This document shows, in pieces, positions 44,459 to 55,699 of a stretch of DNA of 64,000 nucleotides. Source of the stretch: Gymnopus androsaceus JB14 (lineage: Eukaryota; Basidiomycota; Agaricomycetes; Agaricales; Omphalotaceae); contig ML769551.1 in NCBI GenBank assembly GCA_009733575.1, positions 81,772 through 145,771 of the forward strand, given 5' to 3'. Below the pieces are notes generated by a model, which worked only from the letters and a program-made list of their open reading frames with translations, was not told the DNA's origin and ran no database searches. Numbering within the stretch: position 1 is the first letter of the stretch; every line of letters begins with the position of its first letter. The position numbers and the translations under genes were made by a program.

Positions 44459-44742
44459 TACATTGTTCTGTAGCAGAAGATAGTATTTCATTGCTTGAAA
44501 TGAGGTTATGAATGGTTCAATAGTTCTGTATTTCTGTAAAATATGGTTAATTTTCACAGAAAAAACCTCTATTCCACTATTAAATTAGGTGCTCTGAGCC
44601 CCGGCCCAAGACCCCGGCTCAGGGCTTTCAAAAATCTGAGCCTGGCCTTGAGCCCCAGCAAGCCCTAGAGATGGCTCCGGCCAGGCCCGGCTCAGAGGAC
44701 TCAAGGGCTCTGAGCCCTAGCCGGCACATCACTATATAGGAA

Positions 44743-45725
44743 GCTCCCTTTCTCATACAACAGGACAGTGTTCTGACATTGGCTTGGAGTTACATGATTC
44801 AAAATAGTTTGACAGATACCTCAATACTATTACTATAAAGTAGTGGGAATTCTGGGAACATGTGTATCTTACATGCATTTCAGTTGAGTGAAAGTAACCC
44901 ACAATATGACCATGACAGCTACAATGATACCGGGCAGTGGGGACTTGGATCATGATACATGTACCCGCAGTATAATCACTGAGCATAAATTAACTGGAAT
45001 ACCATTTATACACGTATAGGCACCCTTCACAGTCCAAGTTCAAAGTAAAGAAAAGTGTTTCCAAAAATGACATGTGATGGTTCAGAGTTATATACCCTGT
45101 GACTATGGTACAACCATACTTCTAACTGTGGACATCAAGCCTCTCCAAAGCAGCCATACAATACAGTAACAGATGCAGACCACTCTGTACTATAGCACCA
45201 TACTGAATTTGTAGTAGTTATATATGACTGTAACTGTATATTTGGCATATATGATACATCACACATAATTTTCTCCACCTGTTCGTACCCTGAGTGTTTT
45301 ACCCTCAAGAATCGAGTGTAAAGCAACGGGGAGAGTACTAAAAGCTTTTATTGCACTCAGTAACTTCATACAAGTGAATGAAATAAGTTACCTTGAAATT
45401 TCAAAGTCTGCTACCTTATTTGAAACTCCGCTACCTTATTCGAACTTAAATACTATTTACAACTTTGAAATACATTAAATGTGGACTTGTAATGTATGAA
45501 ACATATCTTTAGTTGTGTGTAATAGGCTCCAGGCTATCTCCAAATACATTTACAGTTGCTGCTCATGCTAATTGCTGGCTAATTACATATCGTTGTTGAG
45601 ACAAGATACATGACTTATGTACAGTTTCATGATTACTGCCAGGCCAATGAAGCCTCGTATGACTGTAATTAAACATTTCCAGTCAGTTCTGGTGTTTATG
45701 TGGGGTCACAGACTGACAAATATGT
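44743..45725. other. No recognised gene
   Basis: Only short open frames are visible; no domain, RNA gene or TIR pair was found. Confidence 0.55.
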
Positions 45726-45734
45726 ATAAATGAG

Positions 45735-46519
45735 GGATAATTCTACTTGACAACCCTGTTGAAGGGGTTGTTAAGAACTAGCAACCCTCAAAGCTCTAGC
45801 TGAGCAGTGACCGTTACACCGGTGTTCAACCGGGTCACACTATTGGCCCATTTTTAATAAGCACAAGTCACGCCCAGAGATTGCACATGCACGCGCTGTG
45901 TACTATCGCCGCAGAAGTGTGTGCACTGCTCATTGTGCTGTAAGACATATGTGTGCGCTGATTGTGCCATAGAAGCATAATGCCCATTTAATCCATGGAG
46001 ACACGTCGAGCGAGCGAGAGTTTAGTGGGAAGCAACCGCCGTGTTTTATTATGGGTATATAGAGGTACAGAGTCAGTAATAATGTGTATGATTAGAATGG
46101 TTTTGACAATACATGCAGTGCTACACTTATGGTGTGACCTCTCTGGTGGAAGGCGTAGCCTCTGATGCTCCAACGAAGTATACTAAGGGTTTATTAAAGA
46201 AAATCAGCGGTTGGATGACATGCAATGATAAGAGAGCGCACCTAACAAAACCCTTCCGCAAAGTTGATTCTGCCTCATCCTTGCCAATTTCCAACCATAC
46301 ATGTAAGAGAAAAATTTGGTGTGAGCGATGAGGAAAAGATGCTGAAGAGCTATTTTGGAAGAATGAAGATGCAGTGGTACCAGCTCATTGTGGTTGTAAA
46401 CACGGAATGCTAAAGTTCCCACCCACGGACATTGACCGGCGTGACCGGCAATCACGAGATACAAAGGGATTGTCAGAAGGGTTGTTTCGGATCAACGGGG
46501 TTGTTTGGTAGAATTATCC
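45735..46519. mobile_element. MULE-like non-autonomous element (785 bp)
   Basis: GGATAATTCTACTTGACAAC pairs with the complement of the right end (GGATAATTCTACCAAACAAC), and the 9-bp duplication ATAAATGAG flanks it (45726-45734, 46520-46528). Nine-base duplications are typical of Mutator-like elements. No transposase is present. Confidence 0.75.
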
Positions 46520-46528
46520 ATAAATGAG

Positions 46529-47517
46529 GGACTGAAAGCTCCATCTGTCCACTGGCAGTAGTGAGCTGCCTTAAATCATGCCCATATGCCTGAAGAGGGT
46601 CTAGGAGTGTCTGTAGCACATTGCATAGCCTTTAATGATCATCTACAATGTTATTTATTGCTTAAGGTAGAATAAGGTAGGATAAGGTAATAAGGTAGAA
46701 TAAGTTAATAAGTTAACTTGGTCAACCAAGTTGACTTAAGGAACTTAAAGGTACTTTAAGTTAACCCGGTAAGGCTAAGGTGGCAATAAGGTAGCAGAGT
46801 TTAAAAATCCAAGGTAATTTGGTAGCCACCCCCAACCCACTAGAAAGATTGATGTTGAGTTGAAGAGCATGCCAACAGAATCTCGAGAGGCGTGACTTAC
46901 ATGTTCCAATATAATGCCTGATCCTGACATGCCAGCACACCGGCTACACCCACAAACTACCCACCAACTACCAGAAGTGCTATATGCAGGTGCATTGTGA
47001 AGCAATTGGTAGTTGAGGAAGTTCATTGACAAAATGGATTATGGGAGGCATATGAGAACATAGGCACTATATATCTCATGCCAAAAGATGATGTTTTGAT
47101 GGGAGTTTCTCCATACTGTGCCATTTCATTCAATTCAACAGTCACATGTCACAGGCCCTCGAAAAGTCGAAATTTTTTCCACTGGTCACAGGTCACTGCA
47201 CAAAATTTGCCCAAAAATTACAGCTTTGACCAAATTAGCAACAAAAAAAGTTTAAAAAGATTGCCTTTTAAGGAAATTAGTCGAAATGACAATTTCGACA
47301 TACTGGTCACAAGTCACAAGGTGTGTTGAATTGAATAAAATGCAACATTACTCCTCTCCAAGCTTCTTGACTATAGGACTTATGGACATAATAGAATGTA
47401 GAAAACATCTCAACTATCATGATTTGCAATTGTATGAGGCACAGACTGAGGACCACAAACAGGATTAAAATTTAAGTTGAATACCTTGGAAGGTGTGAAT
47501 GGTGAAGGTGGGCAGTA
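46529..47517. other. No gene; short inverted-repeat element at 47118-47342
   Basis: TTCATTCAATTCAACA near 47126 is inverted near 47322-47340 (TGTTGAATTGAATAAA), with GTCACAGGTCAC-type repeats inside; this may be a small MITE. Around 46665-46790 a run of AAGGTAGAATAAGG-like units occurs. No coding region is recognised. Confidence 0.4.
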
Positions 47518-48644
47518 TCATGATGCCCAGACCATCCTACCCCACATCAGCAAAACCTGGGTGTACTGCATTCCGGTGAGAAGTCGGATGAGCTCGCAAA
47601 GGTTGATTTCACTGTTCTGCTTTCCCAGTGGACTGGCATTGTAGAGTGCGATGATATGGCGGAAAAGTTGCTCCCAAGCGTCACACTGCTCTTGGCTAGT
47701 ATGGGTTGGAGCCCTGGTTAAACCAGCGAAGTAGTTCTTGTGGGTACCGTCTTTGTTTACCGTGATGAAATGGGACTCGTAGTTAATGCTTTGGTGTGTC
47801 AATCCATCTCCACTAACCGTAAAGCCTAAAAAAAGTTTAAACAGTGTACGTTATGAAAATAAACAATACATACCATCGGATTCCTTCATAGCTTTGACCA
47901 GTTGAAGATCAGCAGTGACTCCACCTTCGATTACAGCGCAACGGACAGTAGTATGTGAGAAGTTGCCCTTGACTTCAACCCCAGCAGCAGTCAGTATCAT
48001 GTTGACAGCAGGACCAACCATACCAGGTTTGAGTCCAATAGCAACAAGATTCCGAGTAACGTCCCAAGCTAGATTAGACATGATTCCACCCTGCTTGACT
48101 TTGAATGTGTTGACCTCTTTCTTCATCTTCTCCATAGCTCTGTCAACAGCTCTATCCTTCTGATCTACAGCCCTAGCAATCTTCTTATTGAGACAATGAA
48201 CATTTGCATTGAGGTTTTCTTTATCAGCGTGGAGATCAGATATTTTCCGTTCAGCAGTTTCGAGTTTCTTCTTCGTTTTTGTAAGTTCTTGCTCTACTTC
48301 CCTGCCCTGCTTCTTCAAATCCTTCCTTTCTTCTTCCATTCAGCTCTCTCCTTCTCTAGCTTCTCCTTTGTGTTCTGCAAACTGATCTTCACCCACTTTT
48401 CTTTCTTCCCTGCATTCCGAAACGCCTTCTCATACATCTCAGCCCTTTCTGCTATGATCTCAGTTTGCATTGTGCTTCCCTCAAAGGTCTTGTAATTGTC
48501 ACTTTCTTGCTCCTCAAGTCTCCTCAACCTCGCAACCTCCTCTTCCAGACCTTCAAGCCTCTTCTTTGCCTCTCGTTTCTCCGTCACAAATGCTATTGCT
48601 GCCGCTTGTTGTGCCTTTTGCTTTGCAGACCGTTGTTTTCCCAT
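47518..48644 (-). pseudogene. Coiled-coil protein of a repeated basidiomycete family
   Basis: The start is MGKQRSAKQKAQQAAAIAFV at 48644. A long charged coiled coil follows (EGLEEEVARLRRLEEQESDN; later ELTKTKKKLETAERKISDLH). The frame slips by one near 48330 inside the coil. After the coil comes LVAIGLKPGMVGPAVNMILT, then a 48-nt GT-AG intron (47826-47873) splits SDG from FTVSGDGLTHQSINYESHFI, ending at 47518. The family appears in many copies in basidiomycetes and usually extends further, so this copy is frameshifted and probably short at its C-terminus. Function unknown; a link to mobile elements is only a guess. Confidence 0.55.
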
Positions 48645-48779
48645 GCTGGTACAAGAGCGCTTGATGCTCAGAGATAATAGATACAGAGAATAAGAATAAT
48701 TAATGAAAAGAAGAGCAATTTGAAAGCATAGAAGGTGTAATTTGAGGGTATATGTGGTTTCGGTACGCATTCAAGACGC

Positions 48780-49960
48780 GTCTTGAATATTACGTCATTG
48801 ATTCTCACTGCCAAATTTATGCGGCAAGTGTCAATTTGGCAGACAGACCCCCTAGGAAACCATCTATTCTTTTAAGTTTGCAGGCAAATATGTTCATTTT
48901 TATGCTTAGACAAAAATGTCCAGAATTTTTTTGTGAAAAGAAAGCATATGGAGATACTCGATGCAAGTTTACTGTTCATACTTACAGGATCAAATTACAA
49001 AATACACATTTTTGTTGACTGCTTCATTTATTACGGGAAAAAAGTCTGAACATTCTCTTATTACATACAATTTGAACATTTTATCTCACCAAAACTTATA
49101 GCAGAAGTGAGTGTTAGAGCTAGTATGTACACTTGCCACTTTTTTGACAAAAAGTATTGAGCGCTTAATATTAAGCGCTCAAAATTTCTGGCGGTTGTTG
49201 GCCACTACCATAATTACTCAATCTTACATTGTACTTACATGCTGTTGAACCATTATGACCGTATTCTTTGCCCTAAGCCACCTTACTATGATACTGTATA
49301 GTTGTAGTTGTACTTAGTATGAATACTGTAGGTACTTACTGTACTCCTTAGCACACTCAGTTGTACTACTACTTGTCTATACAAGAACTCTTTGCTCTTC
49401 AACTAGTCCCCCAGACCAGTCTACTAGCAACATATCCAGGTGAGTATCGCATCTCACCATTTGTTGATCATATGTCTGCTTCAACACCAACAATGTTAGG
49501 TCTTAATTAGCAAGTAAATTAAGGCCTTAATCCTAATTAGGTCCTAAGTCCTAAGGCCAACACTAGCAAGGATTGCATACAGCAGGGGCTTGATATTGAG
49601 GTAGCTTGCAGTGTTCCAATGAACTTGAGGGTGTTGCTATATTGTAAACTAGTGTCCGATGAAGGACTAAACAAGTCATAGCACCGAATGGGTGCTCCGA
49701 TGAGAATCTGGTAGTTGGATACCGGTAGGATGTACCCGAAAAACATGGTTTTCTAAGGCACTTTTTTTGAGTAATGAGCTTGTAGCTAGCCAGAGCTCCC
49801 AGAGGTCTCAAAATTGCCTTATATGAAAATTAGAAAGAAATGTTGTACAAGTTTATATTTTTGACAAGCACTGGCCAGCGCTGGAGGCTCTGGGAGTGCG
49901 GGGATTTTATGTACTCTGTGGAAATTAAGATGCAAAGTACACATTTTGCTGATGAATGAT
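48780..49960. other. No gene; fragments of the CATCAGCAAA MITE family
   Basis: At 49785-49957 the stretch from AGCTCCCAGAGG to ACACATTTTGCTGATG resembles 14656-14878. At 48990-49015 an AAATACACATTTTTGTTGA end recurs. The middle part has no recognised feature. Confidence 0.45.
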
Positions 49961-50286
49961 TACAGTCGAACCTCTCATAAGGCATACTCTCTCATATGGC
50001 ATACATTTTTGAGAAAACCAACCTTGTTTGCAGGGAAAGTCAGTGAATAAGGCATACCTCTCTAATAGGGCATAGGGCATACCTTTTTTGGGTGTGCGAC
50101 CTGCCAAGGAATTGGGCATAAGGCCAACTTTCTTCTGGAGATATCAGATACTAATCACCATTTTATTGCTTGGGTCATCATGTATGAGCCCCGAAAGGTT
50201 AGTCGTAGAAAATAATCAAATTTCTCTATAATTTTGAGCGGAATTTATATGGTGAAACCCTGTGTGACTGTCTGCACAATGCTAAC

Positions 50287-50586
50287 ATGGTTCCCAGACC
50301 TCTGGAGCTCCTGAAGAATGGGCTTACAAAACTCAGTCAACAAATTGAGGAAAAACGGAAAACTTTACAGGCCAAATTGGCAAAGAAGGAGAAAATTTCA
50401 ACAGCAGATGAAGCCTGGCTTGATAATGAAGCCAACCTGGTGGATGAGGATCGGTTGATTGATGAGTTGGAGAATGCCTCCGACTATGAACATGGAATAG
50501 GAAGGTTGGATGAAGCGAAGAAAGCCATATTCCATCGTTTAATGGGTGCTCCAGTGGTTTCAAACAAGCGGAAGCATAAGTTTTAA
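50287..50586 (+). CDS. Small companion ORF of the pogo element
   Basis: A 99-residue frame from ATG to TAA precedes the transposase in the same orientation, with 32 bp between them. It is rich in charged residues: GLTKLSQQIEEKRKTLQAKL suggests a short coiled coil, then ISTADEAWLDNEANLVDEDR and a basic tail ending NKRKHKF. No catalytic motif is visible. Its uninterrupted state beside a transposase with a stop codon suggests it is a genuine second gene of the element. It might bind DNA or the transposase, but that is inference only. Confidence 0.65.
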   Translation: MVPRPLELLKNGLTKLSQQIEEKRKTLQAKLAKKEKISTADEAWLDNEANLVDEDRLIDELENASDYEHGIGRLDEAKKAIFHRLMGAPVVSNKRKHKF

Positions 50587-50618
50587 TCCATGAACATTCT
50601 CTTTAGGCAAATTTACTC

Positions 50619-52744
50619 ATGTCAAATTTAGGTTCCAAGCCAAAACCCAGAGACTCTGAGAGCCAGAAGGAAAAGCAGGAGAAGCCAGAGCCTGAACCAG
50701 TATTTACACACAAGGAGAATGCTACCATAGCCCAGCGAATCAAGATTCTTGACTGGTATCACACCAATGGCAAAAACCAGTCGAAAACGGCAAAGCAGTT
50801 CAACAATAAATATCTGAATCTCAAGTTAACTCAGCCTAGAGTCTTGAAATGGTTGGGTAGGGAAGCATATTGGCGAGAGCAGTGTGAAAAGTCTGGCGGC
50901 ACTTCATTGAATGCTCAACGTGCCTGACAGACTCAACATCCAGAGGTCACGGAAATGCTGGATTTGTGGGCTTTGAAGGCAATGGGCAATGGCATAAACA
51001 TTACCGGTGAAGTTTTGTGCCAGAAATGGAAGCAGTTTGCCGATTTGGTTGGGATACCCAAAGATGAATGGCTGACTCTGAGCAAGGGATGGCTTGACAA
51101 GTACAAGAAGTGGAACACATTATGGGAATTTAAATGCCATGGAGAAGCTGCATCAGCTGATCCTCATGTTGTTGAGCAGGAGCGAGCTTGTTTGGCTGAG
51201 CTATTGAAAAAGTACGGTCATCCTCTTCGTGATATTTTCAACATGGATGAGACTAGCCTGTTCTATGGGTATGTCTCCCAATTTTGAGCTTATCATCTTT
51301 GTTAAATGTTTGTCTTGTAGAATGCCTCCTGACCATGGACTTGCTAACCAAAAGCACTCTGGAGTGAAGGGTAGTAAAGTGCGCTTGACATATGCCTTCA
51401 CTGCTAGTGCTGATGGTTCAGAGAAGAGGCGTGCGTTTGTCATTGGTAAAGCTAAAAAGCCTCACGCGTTTGGTAGTACAACAGGCCATGAACTTGGCTT
51501 TTACTATTGCAACAATGCAAAGGCTTGGATGACCACGGAGCTTTACCAGGATTGGCTTAAGGAGTGGGATTGCGAGCTGCAGCTGCAGAATCACAAAATA
51601 CTCCTTCTTCAGGACAACTTTTCTGGTCATATTGCTCCTGATGGTTTGCAAAACATCGAGGTTATGAATTTCGAGCCCAATCTTACTGCTCATGTACAAC
51701 CGATGGACACTGGTATCATTTGGTGTTTTAAAGCTCATTACCGTGCAAGGTACATTCAACAAGCTATCAATCGGTATGACTCCAGCATTTCTCCTGCCAA
51801 TGTCTACAATATCAACCAACTTGAAGCCATGCGTCTTGCAGAAGCAGCGTGGTGTGATGTCAATGCCCCCACCATATCACACTGCTGGCAAAAGACGGGG
51901 ATTCTCCCGGCTCTGAGTCCTGTGACACCCTCCAATCTCTCAGTCCCTATCTCTGCTCTCGTCAACTCTGACAATCCAATTTCTCATGCGGGAAAACATG
52001 TTGAAGAGACTCTCAATGCTCTCCAGGACACTGGTGTTCTCCCATCAGGAAAAATGGTCTGGGCCCAGGGCTGACTTTAGGTTGACCTGCAATGACCTAA
52101 ATGGACTTAAGGGAACCTAAGGATACCTAGGTCTCCTAGGCCACCTAGGTTGCCTAGACTGCCTCAGTTTCTTTGAGGTCACCTAGGTTGCCTAGGATTT
52201 AGGGATAAACCTTGGGAATTTGAGGCAACCTGAGTAAACCTGAGCTAACCTGAAAAACCTGAGGAAACCTGAGGTAGCCTAAGGTAGCCTGGGGTAGCCT
52301 GGAAGACCCAAGGTGGCCAGGGTGACCAGGGTGACCAGGGTAGCCTAGGTTCCCTAGGTCATCATAGGTTTAACCCCTTTTTGCTGATGCCAGGCCAGTA
52401 ACATTGAGTCATTGTTGAACTCAGAAGCAGAGAAGAGCATGCTGGATGCCAGTACAGACCAGGACATTTTTGATGCAGTCATGCATGCAAGGGCTGCGAA
52501 GGAAAATGGGGTTATTGCGGGAGGTGATGATGATAAGGATGATGATGCTGCAATCACCAAACATCCCAGCTGTCGTGAAGCTCTACAGGCTGTGACAATC
52601 ATGCAGAAATATGTTAATGGAATAGATAAGCTGTATGCAAGGAAACTTGAAAGTATTCTAGCTACATTTGGGCAATCAACACATTTGCAGGAGAGCCATT
52701 CTATGGTAAACTCATTGATTACTGATTTTTTCTCTTGCAAGTAG
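50619..52744 (+). pseudogene. Pogo/Tigger (CENP-B-like, DDE_1) transposase
   Basis: The ATG is at 50619. The N-terminal helix-turn-helix reads ATIAQRIKILDWYHTNGKNQ near 50725, followed by the second DNA-binding part (GEVLCQKWKQFADLVGIPKD near 51007). Catalytic residues: Asp in IFNMDETSLFYG near 51235, Asp in LLLQDNFSGH near 51603 and Asp in HVQPMDTGII near 51691. An intron near 51268-51320 separates FYG from MPPDHGL. TGA at 50925-50927 stands where arginine is usual. The frame closes at 52074-52076 in an inserted repeat, and the C-terminal tail (LNSEAEKSMLDASTDQDIFD near 52415) continues to 52744. Confidence 0.88.
52063..52395. repeat. Insert of GGTAGCCTAGG-like units in the pogo transposase
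   Basis: Short related units (TTGCCTAGG, ACCTGAGG, GTAGCCTGGG, GGTGACCAGG) fill the stretch and split the transposase tail from the core. Its ends are approximate and no target duplication was resolved. Confidence 0.6.
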
Positions 52745-52918
52745 TATTTTGGCTTCGATTATCATCTATATGCATTGTAATACATTCATAGATATTAAAA
52801 AACCCATTTCAGAGCATTTTTAGCCCCAAAAAATCATACCCTCTCTATAGGTATACTCTGTCATAAGGCACACCTTTGGATGTTGACAGAGGGGTTTGCC
52901 TTATGAGAGGTTCGACTG

Positions 52919-54600
52919 TATACCTTCCTTGCACCAGATTTTACTATGATTTGATTCCACGGGCCGGACTAAGTTGCCAAGTCACAAACTCATTCAATCA
53001 TGATGAGTGCAGCTATCATTGGTGATAGAGGCCGAGTCTCAACGTGCCGAAAATGCAAATTTTGGGTAAAAAGTGCCTGATCCAAAATTTTGACAGGACC
53101 ACTAGGACCGGCCGAATCAATCAAATGTTTATTTGAAAGTGTACACCTGAGCAGCAGGGGTACCTGCACAGTGAATAAATTTTTGAAGGGCTAAATAGTA
53201 GAGAAATACCATAACTCAGAGTAAATGAATACTGTGTGGATTTCTGGAAGGCTCTACAGTATATAAATACAAAAACCCACAAAATGAGCTCATAGTAGAT
53301 AAAAATTATGTGGATTTCTGAAGGGCTGTATAGTGGATAAATGCCACAGTGTTGCAATGGCTTGGCTTGGCTCAGCTCCGGCTTTGGAGCTGCTCCAGCC
53401 GCTGTCAAGCGGCTCCTACTTGGAAAATATAAATATGAGTTTTTGATAGGAAAAGGCATACCAAAGTGTTTTAATCATGCACACTTTATTATTTTGAGCT
53501 TATAGACCATTCAACTTTGACATAGCTTGCTTGAAACTTGTTCTGAGTGAAATCTGCATTTAATTGACTGAGTGAGAGCAAAGTAACTTATTTTGCTAAC
53601 TTGTTTAACTTATTTCAATTCAATCAAGTTAACTTATTTTTTCCCACACTTATGAACTTTACTTAGTGAACATCAACACACCGGAAAGTAACAAAAATCT
53701 GCTTGGCAGATTTTTAGACTGATAATGAAACAATCAGTCCATCTCTCAATGAAACTGAAAGCCAGACCGAAATAATGAATTCGGCCAGAGTGAAATTCTG
53801 GCTGACAAAGGGTGATTCACTGAATCTAGTATTTTTGTCTGTATAATTAATATGATTGAAATTAGATATTTTACTCTAGATGAATAGGCAACTGATTACA
53901 AGGTAATCATTCTTGTCAGTTATTTTACTGAAATGACAGAAATCTGTGAGTAATTTGATATCTGTGAAACTTGGGCTGAAAAACAGGTTTTCATTATGAA
54001 TGAAAGGCCACTGGTGGGTCCAAGATCCGAAGCAGCCACGTGGACCGCATCCAAGCCATAACACAGCCATGTGGACTGCGTTGACCATGAAATCCATAAG
54101 GTCAATAAAGTTTATGTAGAGTAACTGTATGTACAAGGAGCGACAGTAAAAAAATGCTGTCATGAGTGTTCATCGAGTGATCCTCAAGAGAGAATGGTCA
54201 TATAGATCTCTTGACTTGGTTTTGGAGGAGGAATTCTAGGGGATGAATGGGATTGCAGAATGCAATTGTATGTAGTTGGGAGCTGAAGCAGATTGGACAC
54301 AAAGGCCTGAGCAGCATATGTACCGTTGCATTTCTGCAATAGTACCACTGCCTTGTAGTTTAACATTGTTGCAGATGCTTAGAGACTTTCATTGCATTTT
54401 TATGTTGTTTCAGTCTTAAATCTCAACTCATATTTGTGATTTGACATGGACTCTGATTTACCAGCCCAGTTAATCTCTAGATAGGATTCACCAATACTGT
54501 TATATGGTACACATAGTCAAAACGAGTGGCATGTGCTACAATATCTGGCTACAAGCAGATCTAGAGGCTTTATTGATGCTACACGCAACCAAAACAGTCA
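52919..54600. other. No recognised gene
   Basis: Only short open frames are seen. A degraded relative of the TIR element at 20064 lies around 53680-53760 (ACACCGGAAAGTAACAAAAA). Confidence 0.45.
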
Positions 54601-54603
54601 GCC

Positions 54604-55620
54604 CTATTCCTCCATACTGTCTGACTCAACTTCATCCACAAACTGAGCAAAATGTGGGATTTGATCTTCAGTGGGTTTAACCTGGGCAAGAGCGCTTGGG
54701 TTGAGTCTCTGCAGATAACAGCGGTGGTAGAGAGCTTTTGGGAGACCATGTTTGACAGTGCATTTGCTCTTCACTTCTGACCTGATGCATATGCGGGCAA
54801 GCCTGGAGATGTAACATTTACCTGATGCATGAGCAGTGTTCTCATGAAGCTTGTCAATAGCAATGTCTACATCCTCCAATAGCTCTCCAACAATGCAGCA
54901 GTGATAGTGAGGTTTTTTGACTTTGAGTGGAGCGGCCTGATGCAGAAGATGATCACAGTCATAATCACTCTCCTCAGAGGACTGCCCTTCATGATGGAGA
55001 GCATGATTAATCTCAGCCATCATGGCCCATTTCCTCTTTGCAATTGTAGTCTGCAAAGGATCCTTCAGTAAATCCATGATTCCTTTTTCACAATTGTTGT
55101 ATTTCTACATGCGGACATTAATGATATTTGACAAAACAGTAAACAATTGTACAGCTCACCTGGGCTTTGCGATTATTATTCTTCACAGCTTGGGAGCGTT
55201 GAGATTGATAATGTGTATTGCGCAAAAAAGCTTTGCTTGCATTCTCCATCCATTCTCCACTCTTATGCACCCTCAGCTTTGTTGAGCTCCATGAGTTCCA
55301 AGCTTGCTTGACAAAATCCCATATTGCCACCTTCACCACATCCTTGCCCAAGGCTGGCTCCAGTTGTGACTCCACTGCCTCCATGAGCATAGCACTAGCC
55401 ATGGTTGCTATCACTGTGTGCTTCCATGCCACTTGCTGCCACCCCTCGCCAAGATACAGACAATAAGTATCATTGCCATGCGGACTGGGTCCATTTCCTT
55501 CTCCAAAGGCTTTTGCAGTTTCCTCACTGACTGGAGAGTATTTGGTAAAATCATTGATCTTGGACTGTTCAGTGAGCCTCCAAAAGGTTCTCCATAAGTG
55601 AGCCTTGAATGATATCAGCT
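54604..55620 (-). CDS. Two or more exon gene of unknown function
   Basis: Exons 55620-55160 and 55104-54604 are joined by a 55-nt GT-AG intron (55105-55159) that keeps the frame. Exon 1 opens with ELISFKAHLWRTFWRLTEQS and contains WQQVAWKHTVIATMASAMLM and VAIWDFVKQAWNSWSSTKLR. Exon 2 has IMDLLKDPLQTTIAKRKWAM, an acidic stretch, VKKPHYHCCIVGELLED and a tail ending VESDSMEE. Upstream exon(s) must exist because no ATG opens the first frame; a 35-nt candidate intron at 55621-55655 is too short to trust. The frames are clean, so it may be functional. I do not recognise the family. Confidence 0.55.
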
Positions 55621-55699
55621 CTGAAAATCATCAGGTATCAGGTGTGAAGACATACCATCCAATCGGCCTTCTGTTGTTTAGGCAATGTTTTAAAAGCAC

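Larger units (their letters stand above)
35238..44734. mobile_element. hAT-type element that hosts copia-3
   Basis: TAGTGATGTGCCAGCTGGGG at the left matches the complement of the right end (TAGTGATGTGCCGGCTAGGG). The 8-bp duplication TATAGGAA lies on both sides (35230-35237, 44735-44742). GC-rich subterminal runs of GAGCC and CCCCGGCTC occur at both ends. Without copia-3 it is about 1.05 kb and has no transposase. A mariner-type MITE (44020-44458) is also nested in it. Confidence 0.87.
49963..52918 (+). mobile_element. Pogo/Tigger-type DNA transposon (2956 bp)
   Basis: The termini CAGTCGAACCTCTCATAAGG are inverted and flanked by TA (49961-49962, 52919-52920). Subterminal copies of ATAAGGCATAC and TCTCATA occur at both ends. 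It encodes a CENP-B-like transposase and a small upstream ORF, both plus strand. A repetitive insert of about 330 bp sits in the transposase. One in-frame TGA suggests this copy is inactive. Confidence 0.93.

Noticed and set aside
51200..51443. Minus-strand ORFs under the pogo transposase
   Set aside because: They are shadows of the coding strand, which holds the conserved catalytic motifs.
55621..55655. 35-nt intron upstream of the gene at 54604-55620
   Set aside because: It is shorter than every other intron in the window (47 nt or more), and the upstream frame soon meets a stop.
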